DNA from: Dysgonomonas hofstadii
GTDB taxonomy: Bacteria > Bacteroidota > Bacteroidia > Bacteroidales > Dysgonomonadaceae
NCBI RefSeq assembly: GCF_014196915.1
Contig: NZ_JACIEP010000008.1
Coordinates: forward strand, 62,001 to 126,000
Direction of reading: 5' to 3'
DNA: 64,000 nt
Part shown: positions 52,416 to 62,297 of the stretch, in pieces
Position numbering within the stretch: position 1 is the stretch's first letter
Layout of the letters: each line of letters starts with the position of its first letter
Translations under genes and position numbers: made by a program
Notes under the pieces: model-generated
Told to the model about the DNA's origin: nothing
Seen by the model: only the letters and a program-made list of their open reading frames with translations
The model's database searches: none

Positions 52416-53171
52416 TTATTCCATTAATGGGTTATCCCATAATTTAGCTATCTGAAATTTGATATTTGTGCCTTCGTTGTACTTAAAAAAAGTTTTGATT
52501 TGAAGTTGACAGGTAAATACACCTTCCATTTTAACCCATCGTAAGCAAAGTCTGTTGCCCCATAATCCGTAGTTAGAGCGAGTCTTTTTTATTTGAGGGC
52601 GACTTCCAAAACAGTGGATTGCAGTAGCAACCAACAAGGCATGACGACCACAATTCGGATCTCCGCATCCGGCAACTATTTCAAAGGCCCAGCAACCATC
52701 TTGCAAATCAGATCTTTCACCCAACATATCATGCCATCGACCATCGGCTGGTACTTCACCCGTAATATAGCTGCCTTTTCTCCCTTGATAGTTGATCAAT
52801 CCATTGAACTGAGTTTCATGCCCGGTAGATTTTTTACTTTCTGATTTACTGATCTCATGCTTGATTATCATTGCTGGAGCTATGTTTCCTTCTTTGCATC
52901 GCCTAATTTCCAAATTGCCCGAGTCTCTGTTTAATGCCACCTGCCAATGTAAAGACTTATCGTCATCTTTCCCTGTATTATTTGTAAAAGCTGATATAAT
53001 CACACCGTCATCATTTATTGGGGTAAGTCCCATACCGATTGTAGGCGAACCTATAAATCCGTCATCCATGGTATTCAACGAAGAATCAATCAAATCATCA
53101 AATGCTTGTTGAGACGGTTTCTTCCCTTGTTCAAAATATTGTTTTAATGTTTTTCTATCTTTTGCCGGCAT
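52416..53171 (-). CDS. eCIS fibre-like or baseplate-attached protein
   Basis: A 251-aa protein. Residues 13-36 (FEQGKKPSQQAFDDLIDSSL) resemble the attachment segment of Bacteroidota phage tail fibres and adhesins. The C-terminal domain (DGCWAFEIVAGCGDPNCG, then HALLVATAIHCFG) looks like a small binding head. It overlaps the long baseplate gene by 28 bases. It may be a short fibre or docking protein, as no long fibre gene is present. Confidence 0.55.
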   Translation of the reverse strand: MPAKDRKTLKQYFEQGKKPSQQAFDDLIDSSLNTMDDGFIGSPTIGMGLTPINDDGVIISAFTNNTGKDDDKSLHWQVALNRDSGNLEIRRCKEGNIAPAMIIKHEISKSESKKSTGHETQFNGLINYQGRKGSYITGEVPADGRWHDMLGERSDLQDGCWAFEIVAGCGDPNCGRHALLVATAIHCFGSRPQIKKTRSNYGLWGNRLCLRWVKMEGVFTCQLQIKTFFKYNEGTNIKFQIAKLWDNPLME

Positions 53172-56100
53172 ATTATAAAGTTTTCATTTATTTCCATTTC
53201 ATTAATGCCAAACTCAACCGCCCCTTCTGCATTATCCGGTTCCAATACAACAATTGTATGATTCTGTGCGGGGACCAGTATAGTTTGGCGGAACTTAGGA
53301 AATACAATTTCAGTACTTTTTGTATATTCCTGGATATTGTATTTCCCATCCTTATCTATATAAACCTGAACTACAGATAAAGATTTAATATCTTTTACTT
53401 GATGAATTTGTTCGATTTGGAGGTATAATTGGTCTATTCTGAAAGAATGGCCAAACATTGGTGTTCCACCGGTATATTGCCAAGGAGCTATCAGCTTATT
53501 CACACTCTCTCTGATATCGGTCCTTATTACAGCATCTGATATCTCGGGATAGTTGACTTTATCAAAATGTAATTCACAACGAACTAATATTTGTTCATAT
53601 ACAGGATTGATAACATCTATTTCTTTTACATTTATAGAAGTTCTGTGTTTCAGATAATCCTTTATTTGTAGTAATCGGGCTGATGGTATACGAGGCTGGC
53701 TTGATAATGCAATATCAGATATTACGGGAGCAACTACTAATATTATTTTTCCCGGCTTTTCTTCAAAAACTTTCGCATCATAATTACACAAACATTTTAC
53801 TTTACTTACATCAGGAAATGCATTCAAAACTATTCGTTCATAGTCCCTCGCAGTAACAGCTTTTCCCCTGTGAGAGACATGTTCAGATATACGAATCATT
53901 TTGCAGACTTTATTTTCTTCAGTAATTCCTTCGCTGAAAGGAGCCATCTGTTCGATCTTGCTGATTTTCGGAATATTTATTTCGGAGGTATTCAGTACAA
54001 ATTTTTTATCCAATATGTTGGTTACGAATTTTTTATCCCGATATACCTCCGCTACATTTGTCTTTATTTGATTGATTCCGGAAATATTTTCTTTTTTATC
54101 AACAATCCCTGCTCTCAACCAGACTAACCCATTTTTATCGCGCAAATTTTCATTCGAAATTTCAGGAAGATATATATTTATCTGTCCGCTGTTAAAGAAA
54201 TTTTTGGTTGTATCTTTATATACCGAATCATCCGGTAATTTTACCCAATGGTGCCCATTCCCCCAATACCATTGAACAGTAGGCATTTCTACGGAATCTT
54301 TTGCTCCATCCTGTGCGAGAAAATCAAAATAAAACCGGATAGTTTCGTTTCCTTTTATATTCTTCAATCCAAGTAGGATATTAGCATCTGTATCAAGTGA
54401 ATACAGAAAAGGAATTGGTCCATTATTTTTATTTGGATGAACCGGTATTTGTCCTAACGGATAAATATGCGACAAGGTTGAATAACAATTGTTTTTTTTG
54501 CGCATATCAATTACATCTACAGAACTATATGATAGTGTTACTCTTTCGATTAAAGGGGTAATTGGTGGGTTGAGCAGTTTCGTTTTACTCTTTTTCAATG
54601 CTCTCTTTATGATTTGTTCGGGAAAAAGAGCTCTGTATTGTTTTTCGCCAAAACCCATTTTCGGTTCTTCGAGTATAAATCTGAAAAATCCCGATTCAGA
54701 CAAAATGTTATAATCATATTCTTCTTCTGAAACCATTGAAACCATTAGTGGTTTCATCTCTGTTAAATCGATTTGGCTCAGCAGACTTTCATCTGATAGT
54801 TGCCTATCCGGCATGGTATTACCATTTTGACTCTTTGTTTTAGTAGAAAATAGAAAAACAGACTTTTGAGCAGAAGCGATCTTCCATTTATAATTAGCCA
54901 AATATTGCGGTTGAAGTTTGAATGAACAATTATCTATCGCTTGGTTATATTCATTGTAATAATCTGATAGTCCTCCTTTGTTTTCAGGTAGTTGTTGCCA
55001 CTGTATTAGCACATCTGCTCTCTCCACATTTTTTAGTGCCATTTCATAATTACCTATAGTGAAATAAGAACCCTGTTCGGTATTGATTCCAAAAGGTGAA
55101 AAAGGGGTTGAATTATCAACTTTACCCAGTTCGTTGTAAAATGATATATTACTAATCCCCGAAACGTTTATCTTAATTTCTAATTTGACTATATTTAGGT
55201 CTTTAATCCAGCAATATGGATACAGCCAAGAATCATGATTAAGCAGGATTCGTAAGGTTGGAAATCTTGTTTCTATTTGATGACCGGATAGATTACAGGC
55301 TGTTGTAGCAGGAAAATCGTCTGGCAGTTCGAATGAAATAACCAGAAAATCCTGTGCGTTTTTATTTTCTTTATATTTTAATGATATAGTATTTACATTT
55401 GTACTGATAATCTTTTCCCAACCAGTAGATGTGCTGATTTCCAAATAAAAAATGTTTTTTAATAATTTATTCGTAAGTAATCTGTAAGCTTCTTCATCTG
55501 TCAAACTAGCATCATTTTCTTGAACATGCTTCAATAATTTATTCTGTATATTATCAAAAGATGATACATTTTCTGTCTTAAAAGATAAAGAGACAGACCT
55601 GACCCCTTCTCTTAGCAATAAGGATGGAGATGAAATTTGAATACCTAAAGGGTGTGATATTTCCGGATTCCCTGTTTCGTCAAAAAGCATCCGGTTTGTA
55701 AGTTTATCAGTTAATAGGTTAATTGTTTTTAATACGACAGGAACATCTAACGAATTGGCCGGGTATATTTCTGCATTCTTTACAAAATGTAAAGAATAAG
55801 CCTGATCGATTATAGCATCTGTAACAACCATTTTTTCGGTAAGGCAATAATATATTTTATTTTGAGGATTGGCATTATCATGTGTAAAGCGAGTTCCTGG
55901 AAGGAGTTCAATATCACCCGGAATATCTTTGACAAACGAAATCCATGTTTTGTCCGCCTTGGGTTCTTGCGATGCAACCTGCAAAATATTATTAAAATAA
56001 TGGTGGTGGAAGGTTTTCCATCTATCGTTAAACGCCTGCAAAATCTTATGTAAATGATCTAAAAAAGAGTATAGTAATGCTTGGGATGGCTCCATGTTTC

Positions 56101-56323
56101 CCGAGAAATCAGGAATGATGTCATATTCGCGAATGGTCTTAAGTTCATTCAGCAAATCGTCGAAATAACCGGCATATTCACCTTTCGAATCAACATAGCG
56201 TATCATATCGGCAATAGTGCCAGACTGGCGTAAAAGCGACTGTATGTTACTTTCTGTCACGGCAAATGGTTTGAGCGATTCAATCCGCTGCCTACGTTCG
56301 ATTTGGCTTAAACCATTACTCAT
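53144..56323 (-). CDS. eCIS baseplate J-like protein (Afp11-like)
   Basis: A 1059-aa protein, the largest in the cluster. The C-terminal third has the baseplate J pattern: GKAVTARDYERIVLNAFPDVSKV near residue 820, then a repeated domain with PWQYTGGTPMFG. The N-terminal part has long beta-type domains. The size fits Afp11, which forms the wedge ring. Overlap with the next gene indicates coupling. Confidence 0.85.
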   Translation of the reverse strand: MSNGLSQIERRQRIESLKPFAVTESNIQSLLRQSGTIADMIRYVDSKGEYAGYFDDLLNELKTIREYDIIPDFSGNMEPSQALLYSFLDHLHKILQAFNDRWKTFHHHYFNNILQVASQEPKADKTWISFVKDIPGDIELLPGTRFTHDNANPQNKIYYCLTEKMVVTDAIIDQAYSLHFVKNAEIYPANSLDVPVVLKTINLLTDKLTNRMLFDETGNPEISHPLGIQISSPSLLLREGVRSVSLSFKTENVSSFDNIQNKLLKHVQENDASLTDEEAYRLLTNKLLKNIFYLEISTSTGWEKIISTNVNTISLKYKENKNAQDFLVISFELPDDFPATTACNLSGHQIETRFPTLRILLNHDSWLYPYCWIKDLNIVKLEIKINVSGISNISFYNELGKVDNSTPFSPFGINTEQGSYFTIGNYEMALKNVERADVLIQWQQLPENKGGLSDYYNEYNQAIDNCSFKLQPQYLANYKWKIASAQKSVFLFSTKTKSQNGNTMPDRQLSDESLLSQIDLTEMKPLMVSMVSEEEYDYNILSESGFFRFILEEPKMGFGEKQYRALFPEQIIKRALKKSKTKLLNPPITPLIERVTLSYSSVDVIDMRKKNNCYSTLSHIYPLGQIPVHPNKNNGPIPFLYSLDTDANILLGLKNIKGNETIRFYFDFLAQDGAKDSVEMPTVQWYWGNGHHWVKLPDDSVYKDTTKNFFNSGQINIYLPEISNENLRDKNGLVWLRAGIVDKKENISGINQIKTNVAEVYRDKKFVTNILDKKFVLNTSEINIPKISKIEQMAPFSEGITEENKVCKMIRISEHVSHRGKAVTARDYERIVLNAFPDVSKVKCLCNYDAKVFEEKPGKIILVVAPVISDIALSSQPRIPSARLLQIKDYLKHRTSINVKEIDVINPVYEQILVRCELHFDKVNYPEISDAVIRTDIRESVNKLIAPWQYTGGTPMFGHSFRIDQLYLQIEQIHQVKDIKSLSVVQVYIDKDGKYNIQEYTKSTEIVFPKFRQTILVPAQNHTIVVLEPDNAEGAVEFGINEMEINENFIICRQKIEKH

Positions 56324-56328
56324 AACTG

Positions 56329-56736
56329 TTATAAATTAGTTCCCTCTTTGAAGTAGAACGGATATACTTTATTACTTCTATTGTTGGTCTGCCTTACTTT
56401 GTAATCAATATTGATCCAGAGAATACCTTCGGATATGTCGGTAGTTCCTAAATGAATATTCTCTACATCTATCCTCGTCTCGAAAGATATGATTGCCTGT
56501 CGTATCGAATCAATAATCAAGGTTTTTGTCGAAAGATTTATTTCTTCGAATGCCCACTGTCGGATACTGCATCCATAATCGTACCTGAAAATTCTTTCAC
56601 CCGGTGTTGTTCCAAGTAGTATTTGTAAGCTTTCCTTTATATCTTCCTCCAAACTGACCATAGATGCTCCATAACCCTTGATAAATCGTGGAGGGAATGT
56701 CCAGCCCTTCCCTATATAAGATTCATTGTCATTCAT
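56329..56736 (-). CDS. eCIS gp25-like baseplate protein (Afp9-like)
   Basis: A 135-aa protein with the gp25/GPW pattern: GKGWTFPPRF, a central ESLQILLGTTPGERIFRYDYGCS, and an acidic EARLWIN-like strand. This small protein joins sheath to baseplate. It is close to the PAAR gene and precedes the large baseplate gene. Confidence 0.85.
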   Translation of the reverse strand: MNDNESYIGKGWTFPPRFIKGYGASMVSLEEDIKESLQILLGTTPGERIFRYDYGCSIRQWAFEEINLSTKTLIIDSIRQAIISFETRIDVENIHLGTTDISEGILWINIDYKVRQTNNRSNKVYPFYFKEGTNL

Positions 56737-56739
56737 ATA

Positions 56740-57039
56740 TCATCCTCCTATTATTACTGTTGGACATCCTATAACAATACTACCTCCATGCGCACAAAGG
56801 TCTGTTTGTCGCGCGGCAGGTTTTCCTCCTATCATTACGGTTGCTGATCCTTTAATAATCGTATCGGGAGGACCGACACATGTACAGGTATCTCCCATGG
56901 TAGCTGCCGGAAGACCTCCAATTAATACTGTCGGTACACCAGGTCCAACAATTGGGCCTCCCGCATGCGGAATTGGAGGAATACCCGGTGTTTGCATCGG
57001 ACATACATGCATATCTGTAATTCTTGCGGCTAGTGGCAT
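56740..57039 (-). CDS. PAAR-repeat spike tip protein (Afp10-like)
   Basis: A 99-aa protein with repeated PAAR turns: MPLAARITDMHVCP, then PAATMGDTCTCVGPPD and GGKPAARQTDLCAHGG, with Cys and His placed for a single zinc or iron site. It forms the sharpened tip on the spike. It lies 3 bases before the gp25 gene and 43 bases after the spike. Confidence 0.9.
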   Translation of the reverse strand: MPLAARITDMHVCPMQTPGIPPIPHAGGPIVGPGVPTVLIGGLPAATMGDTCTCVGPPDTIIKGSATVMIGGKPAARQTDLCAHGGSIVIGCPTVIIGG

Positions 57040-57082
57040 ATTTTATTTAATTAAATCTGAATTATATAATAACCTTTTACGG

Positions 57083-58873
57083 TCAGTTAATTATTACCAT
57101 TGCCCCCTTTACAACCGTTTGTCCCGACGCAGATATTTCTGCTTTAGCTACACCTTTGGCAGTCAGTGCTGCATTGGCTTTCAAGTCAATATTTTGGCCT
57201 TGAACAGATATTTTGGATTTGGCCTTCATGGTCATATTAGCTGCTGTATCTGCTTCGATATCCGTTTTAGATTTTATAGTAACGGATTCGGCTGAATCTA
57301 TCAAAATTCCATTATTGTCCATTACTATTTTATTGCTATTCTGGTCTTCTAATATGATGCCTTTGGCATCATCGCTGAGCATGATTTTGTTGCCTCCTGG
57401 AGTTAATAGGGTAATTGTTTTATTTTCTTCTTCGAATTCGATTCTCATTTCAGATTTGGATACAAAAGCTCTGATTTTGTTTGCAGCATCTATCTCATAA
57501 GGGGGCTTTAGTTTGCTACTGTAAAGGCTTCCCAGAATAACTGGAAAACGAGGATCGTTATTGAAAAATCCTAAAATAACTTCATCGTCAATATCGGGAA
57601 TGAAAAATGAACCATAAGAATTACTTGCGCTGAAATTTCCTAAACGTGCCCAAATTGTATCGCAGGTTGAATTCAGAAACGGGATTTTTACCAGAATTTT
57701 GTATTCTCCGTCCGGATCTTTATCCAATTGAACTACTTTCCCGATATACAGCCCTTGTATCCCCGGTAGCAACCCGGCTGCCGGAGGAAGAGTCAAATCC
57801 TGTTTTTGGGTAATATTCTGTGAGCCAATTCCCATTCCTACAGTTGTTATCCAACCCTCTTCATTGAATTCATGTTCAACCAATCCGATAAAGGCTTTCC
57901 CGTTAAAACGATCCCCTAAGCCATCCAGTTCTAATAGTTTTCCTGGAAGAGCTTTTGCATTTCCACAGAATTTACAAGTTCCGGTTATTATAGAAAGCCC
58001 GTTTTTTAATAGCTGGCTATCAGCCATTGCCTGTAGTTCAGCTTCATCCATATAACCAATTGTGGAAATTATTTCTGTTTCACCGTTTAATACGTCTGCT
58101 AACTTACCAATACTTGAATTTCCCTGTTTATTGAGTTTAGGTAATTTTCCTTCAACCACTTTCAGATTTTGGGTTTTAATATCCCATGCCTGTACTTTTA
58201 CTTTACTGACTTGTTGGGTAGCACTGAGTTTTCCGTCAAACTCAATCAAATCCCAACCATAGGTTACTTTCAATACCACTTCTCCGTTTAGCTCAGGTTT
58301 TCCTATATCAATTTTTTCTCCATCTGTGATAATGATTAATCCGTTTGACTGCGCTCGGGATAGAATGAAATCCCAGTCAGAACAAGCTCTTTGGAACAAT
58401 TCTTTGTATTTAGTCTGTGTTGTTTCAATTGTTACTGATAGTGCACTGTATTTATTTAAAATTTCGGTTATTACTTCACTATCTTTTTTATCTTTGAATA
58501 ACTTATCTTTCTTGACACGGGTAGTTAAATATGCATAATCCCGGCAATCCACATACAAACTACATTCATTCTCTCCCTGTATTTTTAATTGATGCGAGAT
58601 GATAACACCTTCAAAAACCGATTCAACATCTTCTGCTCTGTATCCGGCATGAATAGCAATCTTTTTCCCTGGAGCAAATGTTTCTTTATCGCTTTCAGGT
58701 ATTTCTCCTTTCGGCATATCTCCGGCTTCGAAAATAAATAATGCCTTTCCTATCCGATTGATTTCTTTTTTTACAGTAAACGACATTAAACTAAATTCAC
58801 TTTTGACTTCTTCTCCTTCACTGAATATTTTATAAGTCAACTGTCCGTCTAAAGCTTTATTGGGTGAATTCAT
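57083..58873 (-). CDS. VgrG/gpD-like spike protein (Afp8-like)
   Basis: A 596-aa protein. The N-terminal half matches phage late control gpD (SVFEGVIISHQLKIQGEN, YAYLTTRV, WDFILSRAQSNGL). An OB-fold gp5-like domain follows (IGKVVQLDKDPDGEYKILV, ARLGNFSA, DEVILGFFNNDPRFPVILGSLYSS). The C-terminal 100 residues form a repetitive beta-helix. It fits the central spike of the injection system. Confidence 0.9.
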   Translation of the reverse strand: MNSPNKALDGQLTYKIFSEGEEVKSEFSLMSFTVKKEINRIGKALFIFEAGDMPKGEIPESDKETFAPGKKIAIHAGYRAEDVESVFEGVIISHQLKIQGENECSLYVDCRDYAYLTTRVKKDKLFKDKKDSEVITEILNKYSALSVTIETTQTKYKELFQRACSDWDFILSRAQSNGLIIITDGEKIDIGKPELNGEVVLKVTYGWDLIEFDGKLSATQQVSKVKVQAWDIKTQNLKVVEGKLPKLNKQGNSSIGKLADVLNGETEIISTIGYMDEAELQAMADSQLLKNGLSIITGTCKFCGNAKALPGKLLELDGLGDRFNGKAFIGLVEHEFNEEGWITTVGMGIGSQNITQKQDLTLPPAAGLLPGIQGLYIGKVVQLDKDPDGEYKILVKIPFLNSTCDTIWARLGNFSASNSYGSFFIPDIDDEVILGFFNNDPRFPVILGSLYSSKLKPPYEIDAANKIRAFVSKSEMRIEFEEENKTITLLTPGGNKIMLSDDAKGIILEDQNSNKIVMDNNGILIDSAESVTIKSKTDIEADTAANMTMKAKSKISVQGQNIDLKANAALTAKGVAKAEISASGQTVVKGAMVIIN

Positions 58874-59534
58874 CTTTTTTTACTAATGCGGGAAACATCA
58901 GTGATGTCCCTTGTTTTACATTTCTAAAACTAACCAAATGATTACATCTTGCTATATCTGTACAATAAGAAGCATCTCCATATATCCTATCGCACAACTG
59001 AGGTATGTTTTCATCGGCCTTAAGGGTGATTAATCGGGAAAGGTCCGGCGATCGTCTATTCTCTATCTTAGCAGCCTGCAATTTATCCATATAGCCTGTA
59101 AAAGAAAATGTGAGTTTTACCCTTAATGGACTTCCTGTAGGCGTAAATAAAGTATATTCGGAGTCAAGAGAATTCAACGTTCCTTTGAATATAAAGCTGC
59201 CCCAGCTTACTTTCAGATAGTACGGGCGGTGGATTTCCCCATCCATATTATACATGACTGCTTCCAGTTTTTCCATCTCTTTAACAATATCCTTGTTTGG
59301 CTCCAATGCTCCGGTAGCATCCAGTATTGTATCGAAACTGAATTCCACAGGTTTATGCCCAGCATATTTAGGAGCTCTAAACTGTCCGCCCAGTGAACCT
59401 TTAGATGTGAGTGCAATCTCTTTTTTATATTTAATTACAGCGGGATTTACCTGTAAAATGTATTCTGATTTACTCGCTCCTGAAAAATCTTGTTTCTCAA
59501 AGGCATATATAGTCATTTTAGCTAATTCATTCAT
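58857..59534 (-). CDS. eCIS tube initiator with LysM-like C-terminus (Afp7-like)
   Basis: About 225 aa from the ATG at 59534, which directly follows the TAA of the small DUF5908 gene (TAAGCATG); a TTG at 59555 is less likely. The body (SEYILQVNPAVIKYKKEI, EFSFDTILDATGALE) is a tube-related fold. The end (IPQLCDRIYGDASYCTDIARCN) is LysM-like. Such proteins connect the spike hub to the tube. Confidence 0.8.
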   Translation of the reverse strand: MNELAKMTIYAFEKQDFSGASKSEYILQVNPAVIKYKKEIALTSKGSLGGQFRAPKYAGHKPVEFSFDTILDATGALEPNKDIVKEMEKLEAVMYNMDGEIHRPYYLKVSWGSFIFKGTLNSLDSEYTLFTPTGSPLRVKLTFSFTGYMDKLQAAKIENRRSPDLSRLITLKADENIPQLCDRIYGDASYCTDIARCNHLVSFRNVKQGTSLMFPALVKKDEFTQ

Positions 59535-59536
59535 GC

Positions 59537-59698
59537 TTACCGTTCTTTTTCCCAAGTTGTTTTATGATCATTCTTCTCCTGCAGTTCTTTCAGTATTTGT
59601 TTTTTGAGTTGAATAATCACTTTTTCTGTAATTTTTGGATCTGTTGGATGCTTTTCTACTGTTGTTCTTACGTATATTTCTTTGATTATTATTGTCAT
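59537..59698 (-). CDS. DUF5908-like small eCIS protein
   Basis: A 53-aa frame, ATG at 59698 and TAA at 59537, starting MTIIIKEIYVRTTVE and ending in a Lys-rich helix. It fills the gap between the tube gene and the tube initiator, exactly where Bacteroidota eCIS clusters carry a DUF5908 gene. It lies 2 bases after the stop of the upstream tube gene. Function unknown. Confidence 0.65.
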   Translation of the reverse strand: MTIIIKEIYVRTTVEKHPTDPKITEKVIIQLKKQILKELQEKNDHKTTWEKER

Positions 59699-59700
59699 GC

Positions 59701-60156
59701 CTATACTCTTTTAAGGATCTCATAAACCAATTCGAACGATTCTATCAAAACACTGTTTTTTTCAGAATCCAACGAATCTACTTCCCATTTCACGGGATAG
59801 GCTTTGTTGCAGATCCAGTTGTATACAGGTTCATGTTCTTCGTTTAAAAGTGATATTTTTACATCTCTACGAGTGATTAGTTGATTAAAGTTACCTTCAA
59901 AGGTTTGATTAACCCATCGGATCAACTCATTTTCAATTAGTATAACTGCACCTTTAAGTATCAGATTACTGTGTTTGATCTGCTTGGGCAACTTGTGTTC
60001 AAAATCGTTAACACCACCTTCAGCTATATTTTCCAATTCCATCTCAAAGTTGAATCCAGAAGCTTCTTTAAAAGAAATAATTCCTATTTTGGGTTCTCCC
60101 GAAAACTCTACTTGAAAATGAAATGAAACAGGTAGCATCCAATTCTGATTTGACAT
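59701..60156 (-). CDS. eCIS tube protein, second copy
   Basis: A 151-aa T4 gp19-type protein (SFHFQVEFSGEPKIGIISFKE, then GNFNQLITRRDVKISLLNEE). It resembles its upstream neighbour but is diverged. In Afp the second tube protein lies near the baseplate. The two genes are 9 bases apart. Confidence 0.8.
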   Translation of the reverse strand: MSNQNWMLPVSFHFQVEFSGEPKIGIISFKEASGFNFEMELENIAEGGVNDFEHKLPKQIKHSNLILKGAVILIENELIRWVNQTFEGNFNQLITRRDVKISLLNEEHEPVYNWICNKAYPVKWEVDSLDSEKNSVLIESFELVYEILKRV

Positions 60157-60165
60157 ACAATTAAA

Positions 60166-60609
60166 TTAGCTGATAATTATTCCTTCGTGAGCAATTTCCA
60201 TAGTTTCCACGGCCACTTCATTTCCATCGGATTTCAAATCAGTACCGGTAATTTTTGTTGGCCAAGCGTTGTTCAGCGTCCATGTTTGTGCGGGATTTCC
60301 AGATTCGTCAAGCAAACTGATAGTTACTGTTTGGCGTTCTATTGTATTCATTTTTATTTTATTGAACCAATCCCAAAAAGAATGATCGCCTTTGAATACG
60401 CCTTTTTTCAAGGTGACATTACTCGATTTCTTAATTCCCGGCATTTTTATTGTAGAAAACTCTTTACTGTTTCCGTGTCGGTATTCGATAACCTGAGCTT
60501 CGAGATCTAATCCGGAAACTTCCTGAAAGGAGCTTTCTTTTTCACCTATTTTTACTTGGAAATAAAATTTAGGTAATGGCCATAACTGTTCTTTTGCTTC
60601 TTCTGCCAT
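60166..60609 (-). CDS. eCIS major tube protein
   Basis: A 147-aa T4 gp19-type protein (PLPKFYFQVKIGEKESSFQEVSG, then TIERQTVTISLLDESG and TWTLNNAWPTKITG). This is the expected main inner tube subunit, which stacks in rings inside the sheath. It follows the sheath gene at 36 bases. Confidence 0.85.
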   Translation of the reverse strand: MAEEAKEQLWPLPKFYFQVKIGEKESSFQEVSGLDLEAQVIEYRHGNSKEFSTIKMPGIKKSSNVTLKKGVFKGDHSFWDWFNKIKMNTIERQTVTISLLDESGNPAQTWTLNNAWPTKITGTDLKSDGNEVAVETMEIAHEGIIIS

Positions 60610-60645
60610 GATTATATATTTAAGAGTTATTAAATCAGATGTTGA

Positions 60646-62277
60646 TTAGCTTTTTTGCATTTGTTGCTGGAATGTAATTTCTATAAACTCAGCCGGACGG
60701 CTAATAGCAACCAGCACAGTAATGCGCATAATTCCCTCAAGTACATCTTCGGGTGTCATCGTTTCTCCTAAGCCTAAATGCACACTATAAGCGTCGTCAG
60801 GTGCAGCTCCGGCCAAACCTCCACGTTTCCATATTCCATTCAGGAAATTACCGATCATACTTTTCACACTAATCCATGTATTGGCTACATTCGGATCGAA
60901 TACATAAATACGAGCTGCATTTTTGATCGACTCTTCAAGCATAATCATAGTTCGTCGGACATTAATGTAACGCCAATCTAACGAATTTCCATCCAACGTG
61001 CGGGCTCCCCACACTTTTATTCCTTCTCCGGTAAATGTTCTGATGGCATTAATTGCTTTTCCGCTAAGAGGTACATTCAGGTCTTCCTGCTCCTCATGGG
61101 TAATGTTTACGGTTGGGCCGATAGCATTAGCCACACTGACATTAGCAGGGGCTTTCCAGACTCCACGGGTATTATCGATCATTGTATAGATGCCTGCCAT
61201 TGCTGCAGAAGGAGGGAGAACATTGATTTGTTGTGCCATATCCTTAATAAGCTCTCTGTATTCCGGACAAATATTTCTTAATGTCTCATGAATAGATTTA
61301 CGGTCTTGTATATCGGTTTCTGAGGAACCAAGATTTTTAATCAGGATTTCTAATTCTTTTTTCCTGTTTCCAATCCTCAACTGTTCTTTTCCGTCTTTTT
61401 CATTGCCAAGTAACTGATCTAATGGTTCTATTAATTTTTCTGTAAGAAAAGATACCAATGTTGCACGTGAATCTTCTTTACTAAAATATTCAAATGTGAT
61501 ATCATTTTCAGAAATGATCGACGTGTTTAGCCAGGGATAGTATGCAGTTCCATAATTCAGAAAATTAGCACCTATATCATCCCTGAAAGAAGTAATGACA
61601 TCTTTATCTTTAAAAACACCTTCTCTGTAAGATTTTTCTTTATCACCCGAATAAATATCTAATATGGCAATCCGGTTTTTCATTTGATAACCACAGTGTT
61701 TAAGCATTGCTTCCTGTATTTCTTTGCAATCGCTCTTTTCCGAAAAATTAACAGCTTCAGGAATAACAAGCATGGTTGGCTCTTGCTCTTTGAGCAAAGT
61801 ATCTATCCCGTTTAATATCTGTTTTTTGTCAGGCTTTACGTTATAATTCCCAACAGACACGATATAGCAAGAACCACCTCCGTTTGCAAAAAAGAATAAT
61901 AGGTTGTAATAGAAAGTATATGTCCGGTCGTAAGTCACCGAGTATTCTAAGGCAGCCTTTTCTTCTTTCGTTGATGCCATTATAACTTTTTCTTTTGCCT
62001 GTATTTCAGCCTCATTTATATTCTCAGTTAAGAGAGCCGTAACCACATTTTCTTTTTTTACATTAAAAGAAAATTCAGGCTGAGGAGCACCTCCAAAATA
62101 CGAATGGTATTCGGCCATAGATGTAATACGCCGAGGCTTATTTGTTAAATCTAAGCTACCGTTTCCAGCTTTTTCCGTATAACCGATAAAAGCCGGGATT
62201 GCAGTAGCAACTTCTACGACTGAACTGGGAAATGCGTTTTTTTCAATCACATATACTCCCGGTGTTTTCATTGCCAT
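60646..62277 (-). CDS. eCIS contractile sheath protein
   Basis: A 543-aa protein. The N-terminus (TPGVYVIEKNAFPSSVVEVATA, AIPAFIGYTEKAG) and the C-terminal domain (DGNSLDWRYINVRRTMIMLEESIKNAARIYVFDPN) are clear sheath hallmarks. Only one sheath gene is present, while Afp and PVC have two or three. It lies between the 242-aa protein and the tube genes. Confidence 0.92.
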   Translation of the reverse strand: MAMKTPGVYVIEKNAFPSSVVEVATAIPAFIGYTEKAGNGSLDLTNKPRRITSMAEYHSYFGGAPQPEFSFNVKKENVVTALLTENINEAEIQAKEKVIMASTKEEKAALEYSVTYDRTYTFYYNLLFFFANGGGSCYIVSVGNYNVKPDKKQILNGIDTLLKEQEPTMLVIPEAVNFSEKSDCKEIQEAMLKHCGYQMKNRIAILDIYSGDKEKSYREGVFKDKDVITSFRDDIGANFLNYGTAYYPWLNTSIISENDITFEYFSKEDSRATLVSFLTEKLIEPLDQLLGNEKDGKEQLRIGNRKKELEILIKNLGSSETDIQDRKSIHETLRNICPEYRELIKDMAQQINVLPPSAAMAGIYTMIDNTRGVWKAPANVSVANAIGPTVNITHEEQEDLNVPLSGKAINAIRTFTGEGIKVWGARTLDGNSLDWRYINVRRTMIMLEESIKNAARIYVFDPNVANTWISVKSMIGNFLNGIWKRGGLAGAAPDDAYSVHLGLGETMTPEDVLEGIMRITVLVAISRPAEFIEITFQQQMQKS

Positions 62278-62297
62278 AATAAACTATAGGTATTAAA

